A DNA stretch of 43,626 bases from a virus (IMGVR_UViG_3300022223_000009:1-43626), one strand, 5' to 3'; positions 30,478 through 38,731 are shown, counted from the first letter of the stretch. Numbers and translations are program-made. Notes: generated from the sequence alone by a model not told the origin.

Positions 30478-31052
30478 GTAAAGCTCTCGTAGATGCAAGC
30501 GCCTGGGCCAGTGTGATCGTGCCCGAGGACGGGATCGACCTGCGCAACGCCGCGTCGGTGGAGACCCCCTTCCAGACCTTGACCGATCGCACCAAGTGGC
30601 TCGCCGAGCAGGCCAACACCCTCGAGTGGAATTATCCGATCGTCGGCGACTCCCTGCTGAACTTCGACACGTTCAGCACCACCAGCTACACGAAGCCGAC
30701 CAGCGGAGGCTATGTGGATGTGCCGTCGGTGGCGGTCGGCGACGTGGTGATCGCGACGCTTGCGCTGCAGATCACCAACGAGAACACCGTGGCTAACGGC
30801 ATCGTCCGGGCCTACCTGATCGAGGACCACGGCGGCACCCCGACCGAGACGCCTAGCGACACCGCGAAGGCGATCATTGAGCCGAGTACTGGGCGTGCGC
30901 TCTCTCACTGCCTGCAACTCCGCCACGTGGCGACCAAGGCCGGGACTCTCCGGATTGGGATCGAGGGCAAACTGGTGGCCCTCGACGGCACCAACTATCT
31001 GCGACTGCGCGGCACCCAGTCGATCATCGCATCACACCAGAGGCAGCCATGA
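30474..31052 (+). CDS. Fibre-associated protein, 192 aa
   Basis: ATGA overlap. The N-terminus has a fibre-attachment flavour (GIDLRNAASVETPFQTLTDRT), and the remainder is a jelly-roll-like beta domain with VGDVVIATLALQITNEN, TVANGIVRAYLIEDHGG and TNYLRLRGTQSI. Likely a short fibre or adaptor before the main fibre gene. No enzyme motif. Confidence 0.6.
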   Translation: MSKALVDASAWASVIVPEDGIDLRNAASVETPFQTLTDRTKWLAEQANTLEWNYPIVGDSLLNFDTFSTTSYTKPTSGGYVDVPSVAVGDVVIATLALQITNENTVANGIVRAYLIEDHGGTPTETPSDTAKAIIEPSTGRALSHCLQLRHVATKAGTLRIGIEGKLVALDGTNYLRLRGTQSIIASHQRQP

Positions 31053-33409
31053 GCCTCCTCGACAGACTGCTAGGGATCCGACTGGTCCAAGACAGCGGAG
31101 CGGACGAGACCTTCTATCAGACGCTGAATTTCGGCACGGGCTTCGTTGTCACCGAGGACGCCGCGAACGAACGGCTGACGGTCACCGCCACGGCTGCCAC
31201 CGGAGGCGAGATACCAGTCGGGCACGTTGCCCCCGTGCGCCTTGTGACGACGCAGAACGACACGCTGAACGGGCTTGCGGCACGCAACGGAGTAACGCCC
31301 GTGGCCGGCGATCGCGTGCTGGTGCCCGCTCAGACCGCCGCCACGGAGAACGGTATCTACATCGCCGCGGTCGGCGCATGGTCGAGAGCCACCGACTTCG
31401 ACGAGGACGCCGAGGTGGTGAGCATGACCCTCGTGCCAGTCGAGGAAGGCGGCACTGCCTACGACGACGGCACCGTCTTCGCGCTCGTGAGCCCCAACCC
31501 GGTCACGGTCGGCGTGACTGCTCTCACCTTCGATCAGATCACCACGAGCCTGGCCGGCACCGAAGGCCAGTTTCTCGCCATCGACCAGAACGGCGTCGCG
31601 AAGCTCACCAACACCCTCACCTTCGCCGACCTAGCCCAAAACTCCGCCGTCGCGATCTGGCTCCGCAACCGCACCGCGGCCACAGCGCTCGAGGAGCAGC
31701 AATTCTCGCCCGGGATCATGTTCACCGGCCACAACTGGTCGGGCTCCGCCTCCGAGCGGCACGACTGGTTTCTTCTCGTCGAGTCGCAGGGCAGCACTGC
31801 GCCCGGTGCGTCCGAGCTCGTCGTTGTCCACGACCTCGATACCGCGGGCGCGCAGGAGTACTTCCGCTTCGGCCGTCGCGAGGCGGGCGCGGTCGTCTAC
31901 AACTACGCCGCGTTCGGCCAGAACGCCCGCGACAACACCAACGGTGGCTTGCTGCGCCTGGACTACGACGCCGACCCAAACGGCGCGCTGATTACGTACA
32001 CAGCCAACGTGGGCGGCGACTCCTACGCCCTGATCTACACGCACGGCATACTCGAGGCGATGACGTTCGGCGACGATGCCGCTATCACCGCGATCAACGG
32101 CTCGCCCGTCAAGATCGGCGTCGCCGGCACCGAAGTCGCTCGATTCACGAGCACGCTTGCCAGCTTCACGACCCTCGGCGTCACGACGACCGGCTATGTC
32201 GGCGTAGGCTCTGCGCTGCCAACGACGGGCGGGCTGAGGGTGGCGAATGCCGTCGGGTTCTACTCGCGCACAGTCGGCGGGACCGACGTTCGGATCGCTT
32301 CGGTAGACGCTTCGGGCAACATCCTGTTTGGCGGGGACGCGGGCGACAACGGTCTGCACTTGCGGTCGGGCACAAGTGTGTGCGCCTATGTGGGCGGAGT
32401 TCGGCAACTCTTGATCGACACCGTAGGCGCCGACTTTGAGGACAACACGATCACGACCACGGGCGTGATCCGCGCGGGCGCCGGGACAACGAGCTTTCCG
32501 GGGCTGAGCTTCAGCGGGTACACGGGCCACGGTTTCAGCGCTACCGCTGCCACGGTCGTTGCGAGCGTATCGTCGACGAACGTCGGCTGGTGGACGGCAT
32601 CGTCGTGGAACTTCAACGTTCCGACCCTGCGGTGGGCGGCGGCCGTTACAGCGCCGTCCGTGTCTCAAGCCGCCGCCGGCGACGCCCTCGGCGAGACGCT
32701 CTCAGTCCTCGCCCAAGGCAACGCCAGCGCCACGCTGAAGGCCGGCAAGCTACTCCTCGGCAGCGGCTACAACTCGCTCGCGGGCGGGCACGGCGCCGTA
32801 GAGATCTGGCGAGGCGGGGCGAGTGGTACGCGTGTCGCGAACTTCGCTGGTGCCTCGTCGGATTTCATCGCGCTCGGCGCGGACGTGTCGACGCAAGGCA
32901 CACTGCGCACCGGCAACGATACGCACTGGTGGGGGCGGCAAAGCGGCGCGGGCAGCGACTACCACCTGATCGGGATCGGCTCGACCAACAGCGTGGAGAT
33001 CAGCAACAGCGGGCGCCCGATCGTGCTCAGCGGGACGGTGACCATGAACGTCGCCACATTTCGGTGGGCGTCGTCCGCATCGTCTCCGGTGATCACGCAG
33101 CTAGCAGCAGGTGCCGCGACCGGCAACGATCTCAGTGTCACTGCCCAGGGCAACGCGAGCGCATCGCTGCTAGCAGGCGATCTGCTGCTCGGAGGCGGCA
33201 CGAACACGACCGACGCGACGAAGAGCGGCAACATTGCGCTCGGGGCTCTGCCTGTCGGCTGGGGCGCGATGGCCGCAGGCGTCTTCGTCGTGAACGCAAG
33301 CGCGGCGCCGTCGAGCAACCCGACCGCCGGAGGATTCCTCTACGCCGAGGGAGGCGCGCTGAAGTGGCGCGGCTCGTCCGGCACCGTCACCACGATCGCA
33401 GCAGCATAG
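31049..33409 (+). CDS. Tail fibre protein, 786 aa
   Basis: ATGA overlap. Residues about 50-170 contain repeated fibre motifs (VRLVTTQNDTLNGLAA, RVLVPAQTAATENGIYIA, then AFALVSPNPVTVG-like turns). The middle is beta-repeat shaft. Two related blocks near the C-terminus, QAAAGDALGETLSVLAQGNA and QLAAGAATGNDLSVTAQGNA, mark an internal duplication. No intramolecular chaperone or peptidase is evident. Ends GTVTTIAAA. It recognises the host surface. Confidence 0.85.
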   Translation: MSLLDRLLGIRLVQDSGADETFYQTLNFGTGFVVTEDAANERLTVTATAATGGEIPVGHVAPVRLVTTQNDTLNGLAARNGVTPVAGDRVLVPAQTAATENGIYIAAVGAWSRATDFDEDAEVVSMTLVPVEEGGTAYDDGTVFALVSPNPVTVGVTALTFDQITTSLAGTEGQFLAIDQNGVAKLTNTLTFADLAQNSAVAIWLRNRTAATALEEQQFSPGIMFTGHNWSGSASERHDWFLLVESQGSTAPGASELVVVHDLDTAGAQEYFRFGRREAGAVVYNYAAFGQNARDNTNGGLLRLDYDADPNGALITYTANVGGDSYALIYTHGILEAMTFGDDAAITAINGSPVKIGVAGTEVARFTSTLASFTTLGVTTTGYVGVGSALPTTGGLRVANAVGFYSRTVGGTDVRIASVDASGNILFGGDAGDNGLHLRSGTSVCAYVGGVRQLLIDTVGADFEDNTITTTGVIRAGAGTTSFPGLSFSGYTGHGFSATAATVVASVSSTNVGWWTASSWNFNVPTLRWAAAVTAPSVSQAAAGDALGETLSVLAQGNASATLKAGKLLLGSGYNSLAGGHGAVEIWRGGASGTRVANFAGASSDFIALGADVSTQGTLRTGNDTHWWGRQSGAGSDYHLIGIGSTNSVEISNSGRPIVLSGTVTMNVATFRWASSASSPVITQLAAGAATGNDLSVTAQGNASASLLAGDLLLGGGTNTTDATKSGNIALGALPVGWGAMAAGVFVVNASAAPSSNPTAGGFLYAEGGALKWRGSSGTVTTIAAA

Positions 33410-33422
33410 CAGGAGAGACACC

Positions 33423-33695
33423 ATGCCAGCACGAACCATCCCCCGCCCCTCAATCACCCTTCCCGACGCGGCCACCGCCACGCGCGGCGTCGTCCACCTT
33501 CGCCTCAACCCCACTCTAGGGGAGCTGGAGGTCGTCGCTGAGATCGAAGACGGCGAGGGCAGCGTCGTCGCCGAGGTCAACCGGGCCACCGCGCTCGGGC
33601 TCACCGCCGAGCAGCTCGCCGCGCTCGAGGCCGCCAGGGTCGCAGCCTACAACGCCGCGATGAACAAGCGCGCGGACCGACTCGCGGGCGCCTGA
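33423..33695 (+). CDS. Hypothetical protein, 90 aa
   Basis: AGGAGAGACACC precedes the ATG. Begins MPARTIPRPSITLPDAATA, with a strand-rich middle (GVVHLRLNPTLGELEVVAEIE) and a helical C-terminus (LGLTAEQLAALEAARVAAYN). The C-terminal helix resembles small tail-associated or fibre-assembly accessory proteins. No firm family. Confidence 0.65.
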   Translation: MPARTIPRPSITLPDAATATRGVVHLRLNPTLGELEVVAEIEDGEGSVVAEVNRATALGLTAEQLAALEAARVAAYNAAMNKRADRLAGA

Positions 33696-33732
33696 GCCCG
33701 GACACTGAGAGAACAGCAAGGAGAGACACGTC

Positions 33733-34143
33733 ATGAGCAAGACCAGCTACCGCTACGTCCAAGTCCCCAAGCCCGTGCAGTTCATGGGCCTGGAGATCGG
33801 CCTGCTTCAGATCGTAACCCACGTCTGCGACACCGACGCGCGATTCACGCGCACCGCTGCAGGCGGACGCGCCGCCATGCGCATCCTGTCGGACCTGGAG
33901 ACCCTGGAAGGTGCGACCTGGAAGGTGCACCCCACCGACCACGAGATCCTCAAGGCCGTGCTGGAGGAGCCCGAGAAGGGCTACCTCACACTCACCCGAC
34001 GCGCCGCTGACGGCAGCGTGCTCGAGGAGTACGCGATGCCAGCGCGCCTCGCCCTGCCCATCGTCGATGCGATCGTCGACGCGCCCACGACACCGCCCGC
34101 GATCGAGGCCGTCGAGCCCAAGGAGGATGCCGACGCGGCCTGA
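33733..34143 (+). CDS. Hypothetical protein, 136 aa
   Basis: AGGAGAGACACGTC precedes the ATG. A mixed alpha/beta protein: YRYVQVPKPVQFMGLEIG, then AMRILSDLETLEGATW, KVHPTDHEILKAVLEEPEKG and an acidic C-terminus (EAVEPKEDADAA). Not recognised. It sits between fibre and host-exit genes, and the 170 bases after it contain only weak hairpins and the next gene's ribosome site. Confidence 0.65.
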   Translation: MSKTSYRYVQVPKPVQFMGLEIGLLQIVTHVCDTDARFTRTAAGGRAAMRILSDLETLEGATWKVHPTDHEILKAVLEEPEKGYLTLTRRAADGSVLEEYAMPARLALPIVDAIVDAPTTPPAIEAVEPKEDADAA

Positions 34144-34313
34144 CCACACGCAAGCCCGCCGCCTGCTGAGCTGGGAGGTCTTCTCCTGCCCCACCCCGGG
34201 GCCCGCCAGTGGGCGGCGGCATTCTTCTCACGCCCCCGCGTCTGCCGATCCTCCTGACGGCGGGCCATCGGGGGCACCACTACGCGCGCCGCTGGCGCGA
34301 ACAGGAGAGATCC

Positions 34314-34547
34314 ATGTCCACAGCCCGATTCTACCTCGCCCTTGCCCTCTGTCTGCCGGCCTGCTCCGGCGTCCTCGCCGCGGTCGAGACGGTGGCCGAC
34401 TACCACCGTCGCGCCTGCGAGATCCTGGCCGAGCAGGAGGGGGCCCAGGGGGCGGTCCTCGACCGCTTCGTCGAGACCTGCACGGCCCGGCTCGGGGCCG
34501 CCGGAGAGGCAGAGGCCATGGGCCTGCGCCGCGAGGCTGCCCGGTGA
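34314..34547 (+). CDS. Small lipoprotein, 77 aa
   Basis: AGGAGAGATCC precedes the ATG; an in-frame upstream ATG at 34209 lacks a ribosome site. The N-terminus MSTARFYLALALCLPACSG is a lipoprotein signal with lipobox LPAC, so the mature protein starts at Cys 17. It is short and helical (VADYHRRACEILAEQEGAQG). It could be a spanin-type or superinfection-exclusion lipoprotein. The next gene's GTG overlaps its stop. Confidence 0.7.
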   Translation: MSTARFYLALALCLPACSGVLAAVETVADYHRRACEILAEQEGAQGAVLDRFVETCTARLGAAGEAEAMGLRREAAR

Positions 34548-35305
34548 ACGCCTCTCCTTCCACCCGGGGCCTCGGCTGCCGCCCTGACCCTGAGGACGCG
34601 CGAGACCGCGAGCTCGGCCAGCTCCTCGGCGTCCTCGCATCCTCCCCTCCCCCGGCCTCTGCCAGCGTCGCCCACCCCCTCGTGGTGCCGCGCGACCAGG
34701 GTCCCACCCAGAGCTGCACCGGCCAGGCCGTGGCCCAGGCGGTGCGGCTCGCCTACCTGGCGCAGGGTGTGGAGTGCCCGGACCTCTCCGCGCTCGCCCC
34801 CTACTGGTGGGGGAGGTCGGAGTGGGGCGGCGAGCGGGTCGACGACGGGAGCCACCTCAGGACCACTATCCGGGCGGTGCAGCGCTTCGGGTGCCCGTCC
34901 GAGGAGGCCTGGCCCTTCGCAGCCGCGCGCGTGCAGCGCTCTCCCGGCTGGGCCGCGACGCGCGACGCCTACGACCGTCGGGGAGTGCGCGGGTACTACC
35001 GCATCGTCTCGGGCGACGTGGACGGGGTGCGCCGCGCCATCGCCGCCGGGCTGCCCGTGGTCGGCGGCTGGCGGGTGGACAGGCCCTTCACCCGTAGCGA
35101 GGGCCCCCTCGTCATCGACGCTCCGCAGGAGTCCACCATCGGCGGGCACGCCGTGGTGCTCGAGGACTACGAGCCTGACGGGACCTTCGGGCTGCTCAAC
35201 AGCTGGGGCACCAGCTGGCGCAACGGGGGCCGCGCCCGGGTGACCGAGACCTTCGTCTCCCTGGGGCAGGACCTCTGGGCGATCGACGTGGAGGCAACCT
35301 CATGA
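34544..35305 (+). CDS. Papain-like (C1 family) cysteine peptidase, 253 aa
   Basis: All catalytic parts of the papain fold are visible in order: oxyanion Gln and nucleophile Cys in RDQGPTQSCTGQAVAQAV (Gln six residues before Cys, about residues 52-58), His in STIGGHAVVLEDY (about 204) and Asn in LLNSWGTSWRNGG (about 219). No signal peptide. GTG start in a GTGA overlap with the lipoprotein gene, and its end overlaps a second lipoprotein. A phage C1 peptidase is unusual. It may process phage or cell-envelope protein or assist lysis; the role is open. Confidence 0.85.
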   Translation: MNASPSTRGLGCRPDPEDARDRELGQLLGVLASSPPPASASVAHPLVVPRDQGPTQSCTGQAVAQAVRLAYLAQGVECPDLSALAPYWWGRSEWGGERVDDGSHLRTTIRAVQRFGCPSEEAWPFAAARVQRSPGWAATRDAYDRRGVRGYYRIVSGDVDGVRRAIAAGLPVVGGWRVDRPFTRSEGPLVIDAPQESTIGGHAVVLEDYEPDGTFGLLNSWGTSWRNGGRARVTETFVSLGQDLWAIDVEATS

Positions 35306-35619
35306 TCCGAAAGCTCCGAGCCCTCCTTGCCCTCCTGCCCCCGCTCGCCCTCGCCTGCGGTCCGGTCCACCACGAGGTGCACATCACCCCGCTGCGCCCC
35401 GGGCCCGCGGACGCCGGCACCCCCGCCGACTGCGCCACAGCGTGCGACCACCTGCGCGAGCTCGGCTGCCCTGAGGCGGAGCCCACCCCTGGCGGAGCGA
35501 CCTGCGAGGAGGTCTGCCGCAACGCCGAGGCCTCCGGCACCTTCACCCTGAACCCCAGGTGCATCGCCGAGCTCGGGAGCTGCGACGGTCTGGACTCCTG
35601 CACCTACGGGGTCGAGTGA
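35302..35619 (+). CDS. Cysteine-rich lipoprotein, 105 aa
   Basis: ATGA overlap with the peptidase gene. MIRKLRALLALLPPLALACGP is a lipoprotein signal with lipobox LALAC. The mature domain has many cysteines (DCATACDHLRELGC, ATCEEVCRNAEAS, NPRCIAELGSCDGLDSC), suggesting a disulfide-stabilised periplasmic domain. This Cys pattern recalls lipoproteins of myxobacterial-type genomes. Partnership with the adjacent peptidase is plausible. Confidence 0.75.
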   Translation: MIRKLRALLALLPPLALACGPVHHEVHITPLRPGPADAGTPADCATACDHLRELGCPEAEPTPGGATCEEVCRNAEASGTFTLNPRCIAELGSCDGLDSCTYGVE

Positions 35620-36041
35620 TGCTCGGGCGGCTCTGCTACCGGGTCTTGCCGCGCGACGGCTGGCGCTTCCGCCGACTCGGCTGGAAGTACGAGCTCACGG
35701 CGCCTCACTCGTGCGGCGTGCAGGTGTTCCCCGGCGCTGGCCGTGAGGTGGCGCAGGACGGGTGGATCCGACTGTCGCCCACCGGGCAACTCACGATCGC
35801 TCGAGGCTACGCCTGGGACGGCCCCTCAGGCCCGACGCTGGACACGCCGAGCTTCATGCGGGGGTCCCTCGTCCACGATGCGCTCTATCAGCTCATGCGG
35901 GAGGGGCGCCTCAGCCGCGACTGGCGCAAGGGCGCGGACATGGAGCTCCGGCGGCTCTGCCTGGCAGACGGGATGAGCCCGCTCCGGGCGTGGTGGGTCT
36001 ACTGGGGGGTCCGGCTCTTCGGGGGGAGGCACGCCCGATGA
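35619..36041 (+). CDS. DUF1353 family protein, 140 aa
   Basis: TGATG overlap. The centre contains GYAWDGPSGPTLDTPSFMRG and SLVHDALYQLMREGRLSRDW, the signature blocks of DUF1353, a family found beside phage lysis genes but without known reaction. The His-Asp in VHDALYQ could be a metal or catalytic site. A C-terminal aromatic stretch (RAWWVYWGVRLFGG) may touch the membrane. Confidence 0.8.
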   Translation: MLGRLCYRVLPRDGWRFRRLGWKYELTAPHSCGVQVFPGAGREVAQDGWIRLSPTGQLTIARGYAWDGPSGPTLDTPSFMRGSLVHDALYQLMREGRLSRDWRKGADMELRRLCLADGMSPLRAWWVYWGVRLFGGRHAR

Positions 36042-36142
36042 TCTCCTCCGTCTGGTTCTTCGTCCAGCTCGGCTGGGCACTGCTGCTCGACTGGTTCTTC
36101 CCAGTGAGGTATCCCCATGATCGTACTCACACCCCCACCTGA
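36038..36142 (+). CDS. Possible single-span membrane peptide, holin-like position, 34 aa
   Basis: ATGA overlap with DUF1353 and a 26 bp overlap with the amidase. One hydrophobic helix (VWFFVQLGWALLLDWFF) followed by a short charged tail. Size and place before the endolysin suggest a pinholin or membrane helper, but no family can be named. Confidence 0.45.
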   Translation: MISSVWFFVQLGWALLLDWFFPVRYPHDRTHTPT

Positions 36143-36935
36143 GAACTGGCGCCAGACTCTGCGACGCGGCGACCGCGGCGAGGACTGCGCCTCATGGCAG
36201 CGCGTGCTCGAGCACTCGGCGCTCTCGCTCGCGCCCTACGGGGCGGACGGCGCTTTCGGCCGCCTCACGGAGAAGCGCACCATCGTCTGGCAGGCCCGCC
36301 GGGGGCTGGTCGCCGACGGTATCGTGGGCCCCGCGACGCGCGCGGCAATCGGGGCTCCTTCACTGCAGCCGACGCCGCCCACCGAGACGCACGCCGATCC
36401 GATCTGGCCGCTGGTGCACGCAGCAGGGTGGCGCTGGGCCAACCGCGAGCGGATCCGCCTGATCGTCATCCACACGATGGAGACGCCGGAGCGGCACGAC
36501 ACCGCCGAAGGAGTAGCGGCGTGGTTCGCGGGACTCAGGGGCGAGCCGCCGAAGGCCTCGGCCCACGTCTGCGTGGACGACGACTCCCTCGTGCGCTGCG
36601 TCCCTCCCCAGCACATCGCCTGGGCAGCACCCGGCGCCAACCGGGACGGCTACCACGTCGAGCTCGCCGGCAGAGCGCGGCAGAGCGCCGCGGAGTGGAG
36701 CGACGAGTACTCCACCGCCATGCTGGGGATCGCTGCCCGGCACTGCGCGGTCATCGCGCGCCGGTACAAGGTCCCCCTGCGGCGGCTGAGCGTCGAGCAG
36801 GTGAATGGCGGCAAGGCCTCGGGCTTCTGCGGGCACCACGACGTGAGCAAGGCCTTCGGCAAGTCGACCCACTGGGATCCGGGGCCGCACTTCCCCTGGG
36901 ACGGCTTCCTCGAGCGCGTGAGGGCCGCGTCGTGA
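36117..36935 (+). CDS. Endolysin: peptidoglycan-binding domain plus N-acetylmuramoyl-L-alanine amidase, 272 aa
   Basis: Residues about 15-80 are a PGBD1-type wall-binding domain (LRRGDRGEDCASWQRVL, DGAFGRLTEKRTIVWQARRG, then GIVGPATRAAI). Residues about 105-270 are Amidase_2: IVIHTMETPE with the first zinc His, GYHVELAGRA, then GHHDVSKAFGKSTHWDPGPHFPW with the remaining ligands and the DPGP motif. It cleaves the amide bond between glycan and peptide. No signal, so release needs a holin. Confidence 0.92.
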   Translation: MIVLTPPPENWRQTLRRGDRGEDCASWQRVLEHSALSLAPYGADGAFGRLTEKRTIVWQARRGLVADGIVGPATRAAIGAPSLQPTPPTETHADPIWPLVHAAGWRWANRERIRLIVIHTMETPERHDTAEGVAAWFAGLRGEPPKASAHVCVDDDSLVRCVPPQHIAWAAPGANRDGYHVELAGRARQSAAEWSDEYSTAMLGIAARHCAVIARRYKVPLRRLSVEQVNGGKASGFCGHHDVSKAFGKSTHWDPGPHFPWDGFLERVRAAS

Positions 36936-37378
36936 TCGGGATCGGGATCGGTCCCAACGGCGGCGGCAGCAACGTGCTGACGGAGCTCGCCGAGATCCGG
37001 ACAGCTCTCGGCACACACGTCGAGGACGATCACCGGGTGCAGCACAGCATCCTCGACCAGCTCGAGCGCATCGGTACCGCCGTGACCCGCCTCGACGCCC
37101 GCCTCGACCTGATTGCGGACGAGCAGGTGCGGCAGAACACGCGGGTCTCCAAGCTCTTCGCGAGCGATGCCGTGCAGACGGCACAGCTCGACAGCGTGCG
37201 CCCGAAGTTGGCGAGCCTGCACGACGAGCAGATCAAGCTGTCGGTGATGCAGCGCCACCCGAAGGCCACCGCCGGCGTGACCGGCGGCGTGGCGGCCGTC
37301 CTCGGCGTGGTGCTCGGACACACCGATGCCGTCGAGCGGCTGCTGGCTGCGGCCCTAGGGCTATTCGGGGGCCCATGA
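36932..37378 (+). CDS. Coiled-coil protein with C-terminal membrane segment (XhlA/holin-like), 148 aa
   Basis: GTG start in a GTGA overlap. After a Gly-rich start, residues about 15-100 form a coiled coil (LTELAEIRTALGTHVEDD, LDQLERIGTAVTRLDARL, then VSKLFASDAVQTAQLD). The C-terminus is hydrophobic (AGVTGGVAAVLGVVLGHTD, ERLLAAALGLFGG). This layout resembles XhlA-type holin partners, or it could anchor the lysis complex. Confidence 0.6.
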   Translation: MIGIGIGPNGGGSNVLTELAEIRTALGTHVEDDHRVQHSILDQLERIGTAVTRLDARLDLIADEQVRQNTRVSKLFASDAVQTAQLDSVRPKLASLHDEQIKLSVMQRHPKATAGVTGGVAAVLGVVLGHTDAVERLLAAALGLFGGP

Positions 37379-37497
37379 CCACGCAGCTCATCGCCGCCCT
37401 GCTGGCGGTCGCGCCCGCCCGCCCTTGCAGAAGAACGCGACGAACCACTCCGGGTTCTGCCCCGGGAACCCCTCCCGCTCCACATCCTCCGGCGTGA
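37375..37497 (+). CDS. Possible short secreted Pro-rich peptide, antisense to the ASCH gene, 40 aa
   Basis: ATGA overlap with the previous gene. The N-terminus MTTQLIAALLAVAPARP is signal-like and the remainder is Pro/Arg/Thr-rich, which recalls small spanin-like partners. It overlaps the 3' end of the opposite-strand ASCH gene over most of its length, so it may be a chance frame. Confidence 0.3.
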   Translation: MTTQLIAALLAVAPARPCRRTRRTTPGSAPGTPPAPHPPA

Positions 37498-37702
37498 TGG
37501 CGTCCAGCCTCTCCCGTCGGACGCTCACCACCTCGATCTCCCCGAGCACCACCTGCTTGTCGCCCTTCTTGAGCCCCATGCCCTTCTCGATGCCGAGCAG
37601 GTGGGTGCCTGGCTCGAGGTCCTGCCAGCCGAGCCGGCGGGTCACGTCCTTGGAGCCATCGAGGAACTGGGGCGTGGTCAGGGAGAAGCTGATGCGTCTC
37701 AC
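37388..37702 (-). CDS. ASCH-domain-like protein, 104 aa
   Basis: The GTG start at 37702 overlaps the previous stop (GTGA), with GGAGAGAC just upstream. RRISFSLTTPQFLDGSKDVTR, RLGWQDLEPGTHLLGIEKGMG and VVLGEIEVVSVRRERLDAI match the compact beta-barrel ASCH fold of phage proteins that I recall starting the same way; FVAFFCK follows. ASCH proteins bind RNA or modified nucleotides. It is the last gene of the leftward unit, meeting the rightward genes nearly end to end. Confidence 0.75.
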   Translation of the reverse strand: MRRISFSLTTPQFLDGSKDVTRRLGWQDLEPGTHLLGIEKGMGLKKGDKQVVLGEIEVVSVRRERLDAITPEDVEREGFPGQNPEWFVAFFCKGGRARPPAGRR

Positions 37703-38016
37703 GACCGTCTCTCCAAATGCCTCGCCCAGATCGGTCGCTCCCTCTCCGGAGCCCGACGGCGAGGGATGTCCCTCTCCCACCCTACCCCCATCAGGTGCCG
37801 CGCGTGCCAGCGGCAGACGCAGCGGCGCTTGGGCCCCCTTCGGACCACCACGCGCCAGCGGCGGGTGCACCTCCCTGAGAGCCAGCCTACGTGCTCGCAG
37901 GTGGCAGCCCGATCAATGCGGGTAGGGCGGCGCAGGAGGAAGGTGGGCCACTCCTCGCGCTTGTAGTCGTCAGGGTTGGTGCGGCAACGGCCGCGGATCA
38001 TGCCTGACTCACCCAT
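37699..38016 (-). CDS. Basic Cys/Trp-rich hypothetical protein, 105 aa
   Basis: Begins MGESGMIRGRCRTNPDDYK and is very rich in Arg, with Trp and Cys (ATCEHVGWLSGRCTRRWRVV, KRRCVCRWHARHLMG). Four or five Cys and several His suggest a small zinc-binding nucleic-acid protein; this is inference. Its start overlaps the end of the upstream gene by 8 bp and its stop overlaps the ASCH start. Confidence 0.6.
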   Translation of the reverse strand: MGESGMIRGRCRTNPDDYKREEWPTFLLRRPTRIDRAATCEHVGWLSGRCTRRWRVVVRRGPKRRCVCRWHARHLMGVGWERDIPRRRAPERERPIWARHLERRS

Positions 38017-38731
38017 TGTCCGGCTCCTTCAGCGCGTCCCGCAGCTCGGGCACGTAGCGCACGCGGAATGGGGTCCCGAGTCGTCGCGAGCCGAGCACGA
38101 CCTCTGCCTCAGCGCGGATCAGCGATGTGTACCGCCAGGACGCGTGCCAGCCCCCTGTATGCGCGGACTGGTATTCCACGGCCCAGCACAACGGCTCGTC
38201 TTCGGGCTCGGCGGCCACGATCGACTCGGCGCGCGCTTCGTCTCGCTCCCGCCTCAGCTCAGAGATCTTCGCGCGGGCCTCTCTGAGCTCGTCCAGCGCC
38301 GCGTCGAGGTGCTTCATGGTGACGTGATACGCTTTCCGCGCCGCTTCGCGCGCTTTCCGCTCTTCTTCACGCGCTTTCGTCGCCGCGTCCCGCTCCTCGC
38401 GGGCTCGCTGCAGTCCGGTCCGCAGCGCCGTGATCTCGTCCTGCTGCATCGCGACGCGCTCCCGCGGCTCGGTGTCGCTCGGCTCGGCGGGCCCGCAGCC
38501 TGGCGGCAGCGGGTAGGGATTCCACTTGGCGTCGCCACCCTGCCACCACATCGTGCCGTCGTCGCAGAGGCAGCGATCAAGACCATCGTGCCCGTTCCAG
38601 GCGTGAATGACTTTGCGGGGTGGAGCGTTGTCGCGCGCGACGATCACGCGGGCTGATGCCGAGTACAGTGGCTCGTTGCGCTTGAGTAGGCGCTCTAGAT
38701 CGTCAATCGCTTCGGTGAGTTCTGGTGTCAT
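38009..38731 (-). CDS. Coiled-coil hypothetical protein, 240 aa
   Basis: The N-terminal helix TPELTEAIDDLERLLKRN is followed by a small domain (WNGHDGLDRCLCDDGTMWWQ), a long charged coiled coil at about 90-175 (QDEITALRTGLQRAREERDA...) and a C-terminal strand part (LCWAVEYQSAHTGGWHASWR). Modular phage protein of unknown role. Coupled by ATGA to a tiny frame after the SbcC gene. Confidence 0.65.
   Translation of the reverse strand: MTPELTEAIDDLERLLKRNEPLYSASARVIVARDNAPPRKVIHAWNGHDGLDRCLCDDGTMWWQGGDAKWNPYPLPPGCGPAEPSDTEPRERVAMQQDEITALRTGLQRAREERDAATKAREEERKAREAARKAYHVTMKHLDAALDELREARAKISELRRERDEARAESIVAAEPEDEPLCWAVEYQSAHTGGWHASWRYTSLIRAEAEVVLGSRRLGTPFRVRYVPELRDALKEPDNG

Noticed and set aside
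34144-34313. Strong terminator after the 33733-34143 gene
   Set aside because: Only a 5 bp CCGCC/GGCGG stem without a T-run was found; not enough to call.
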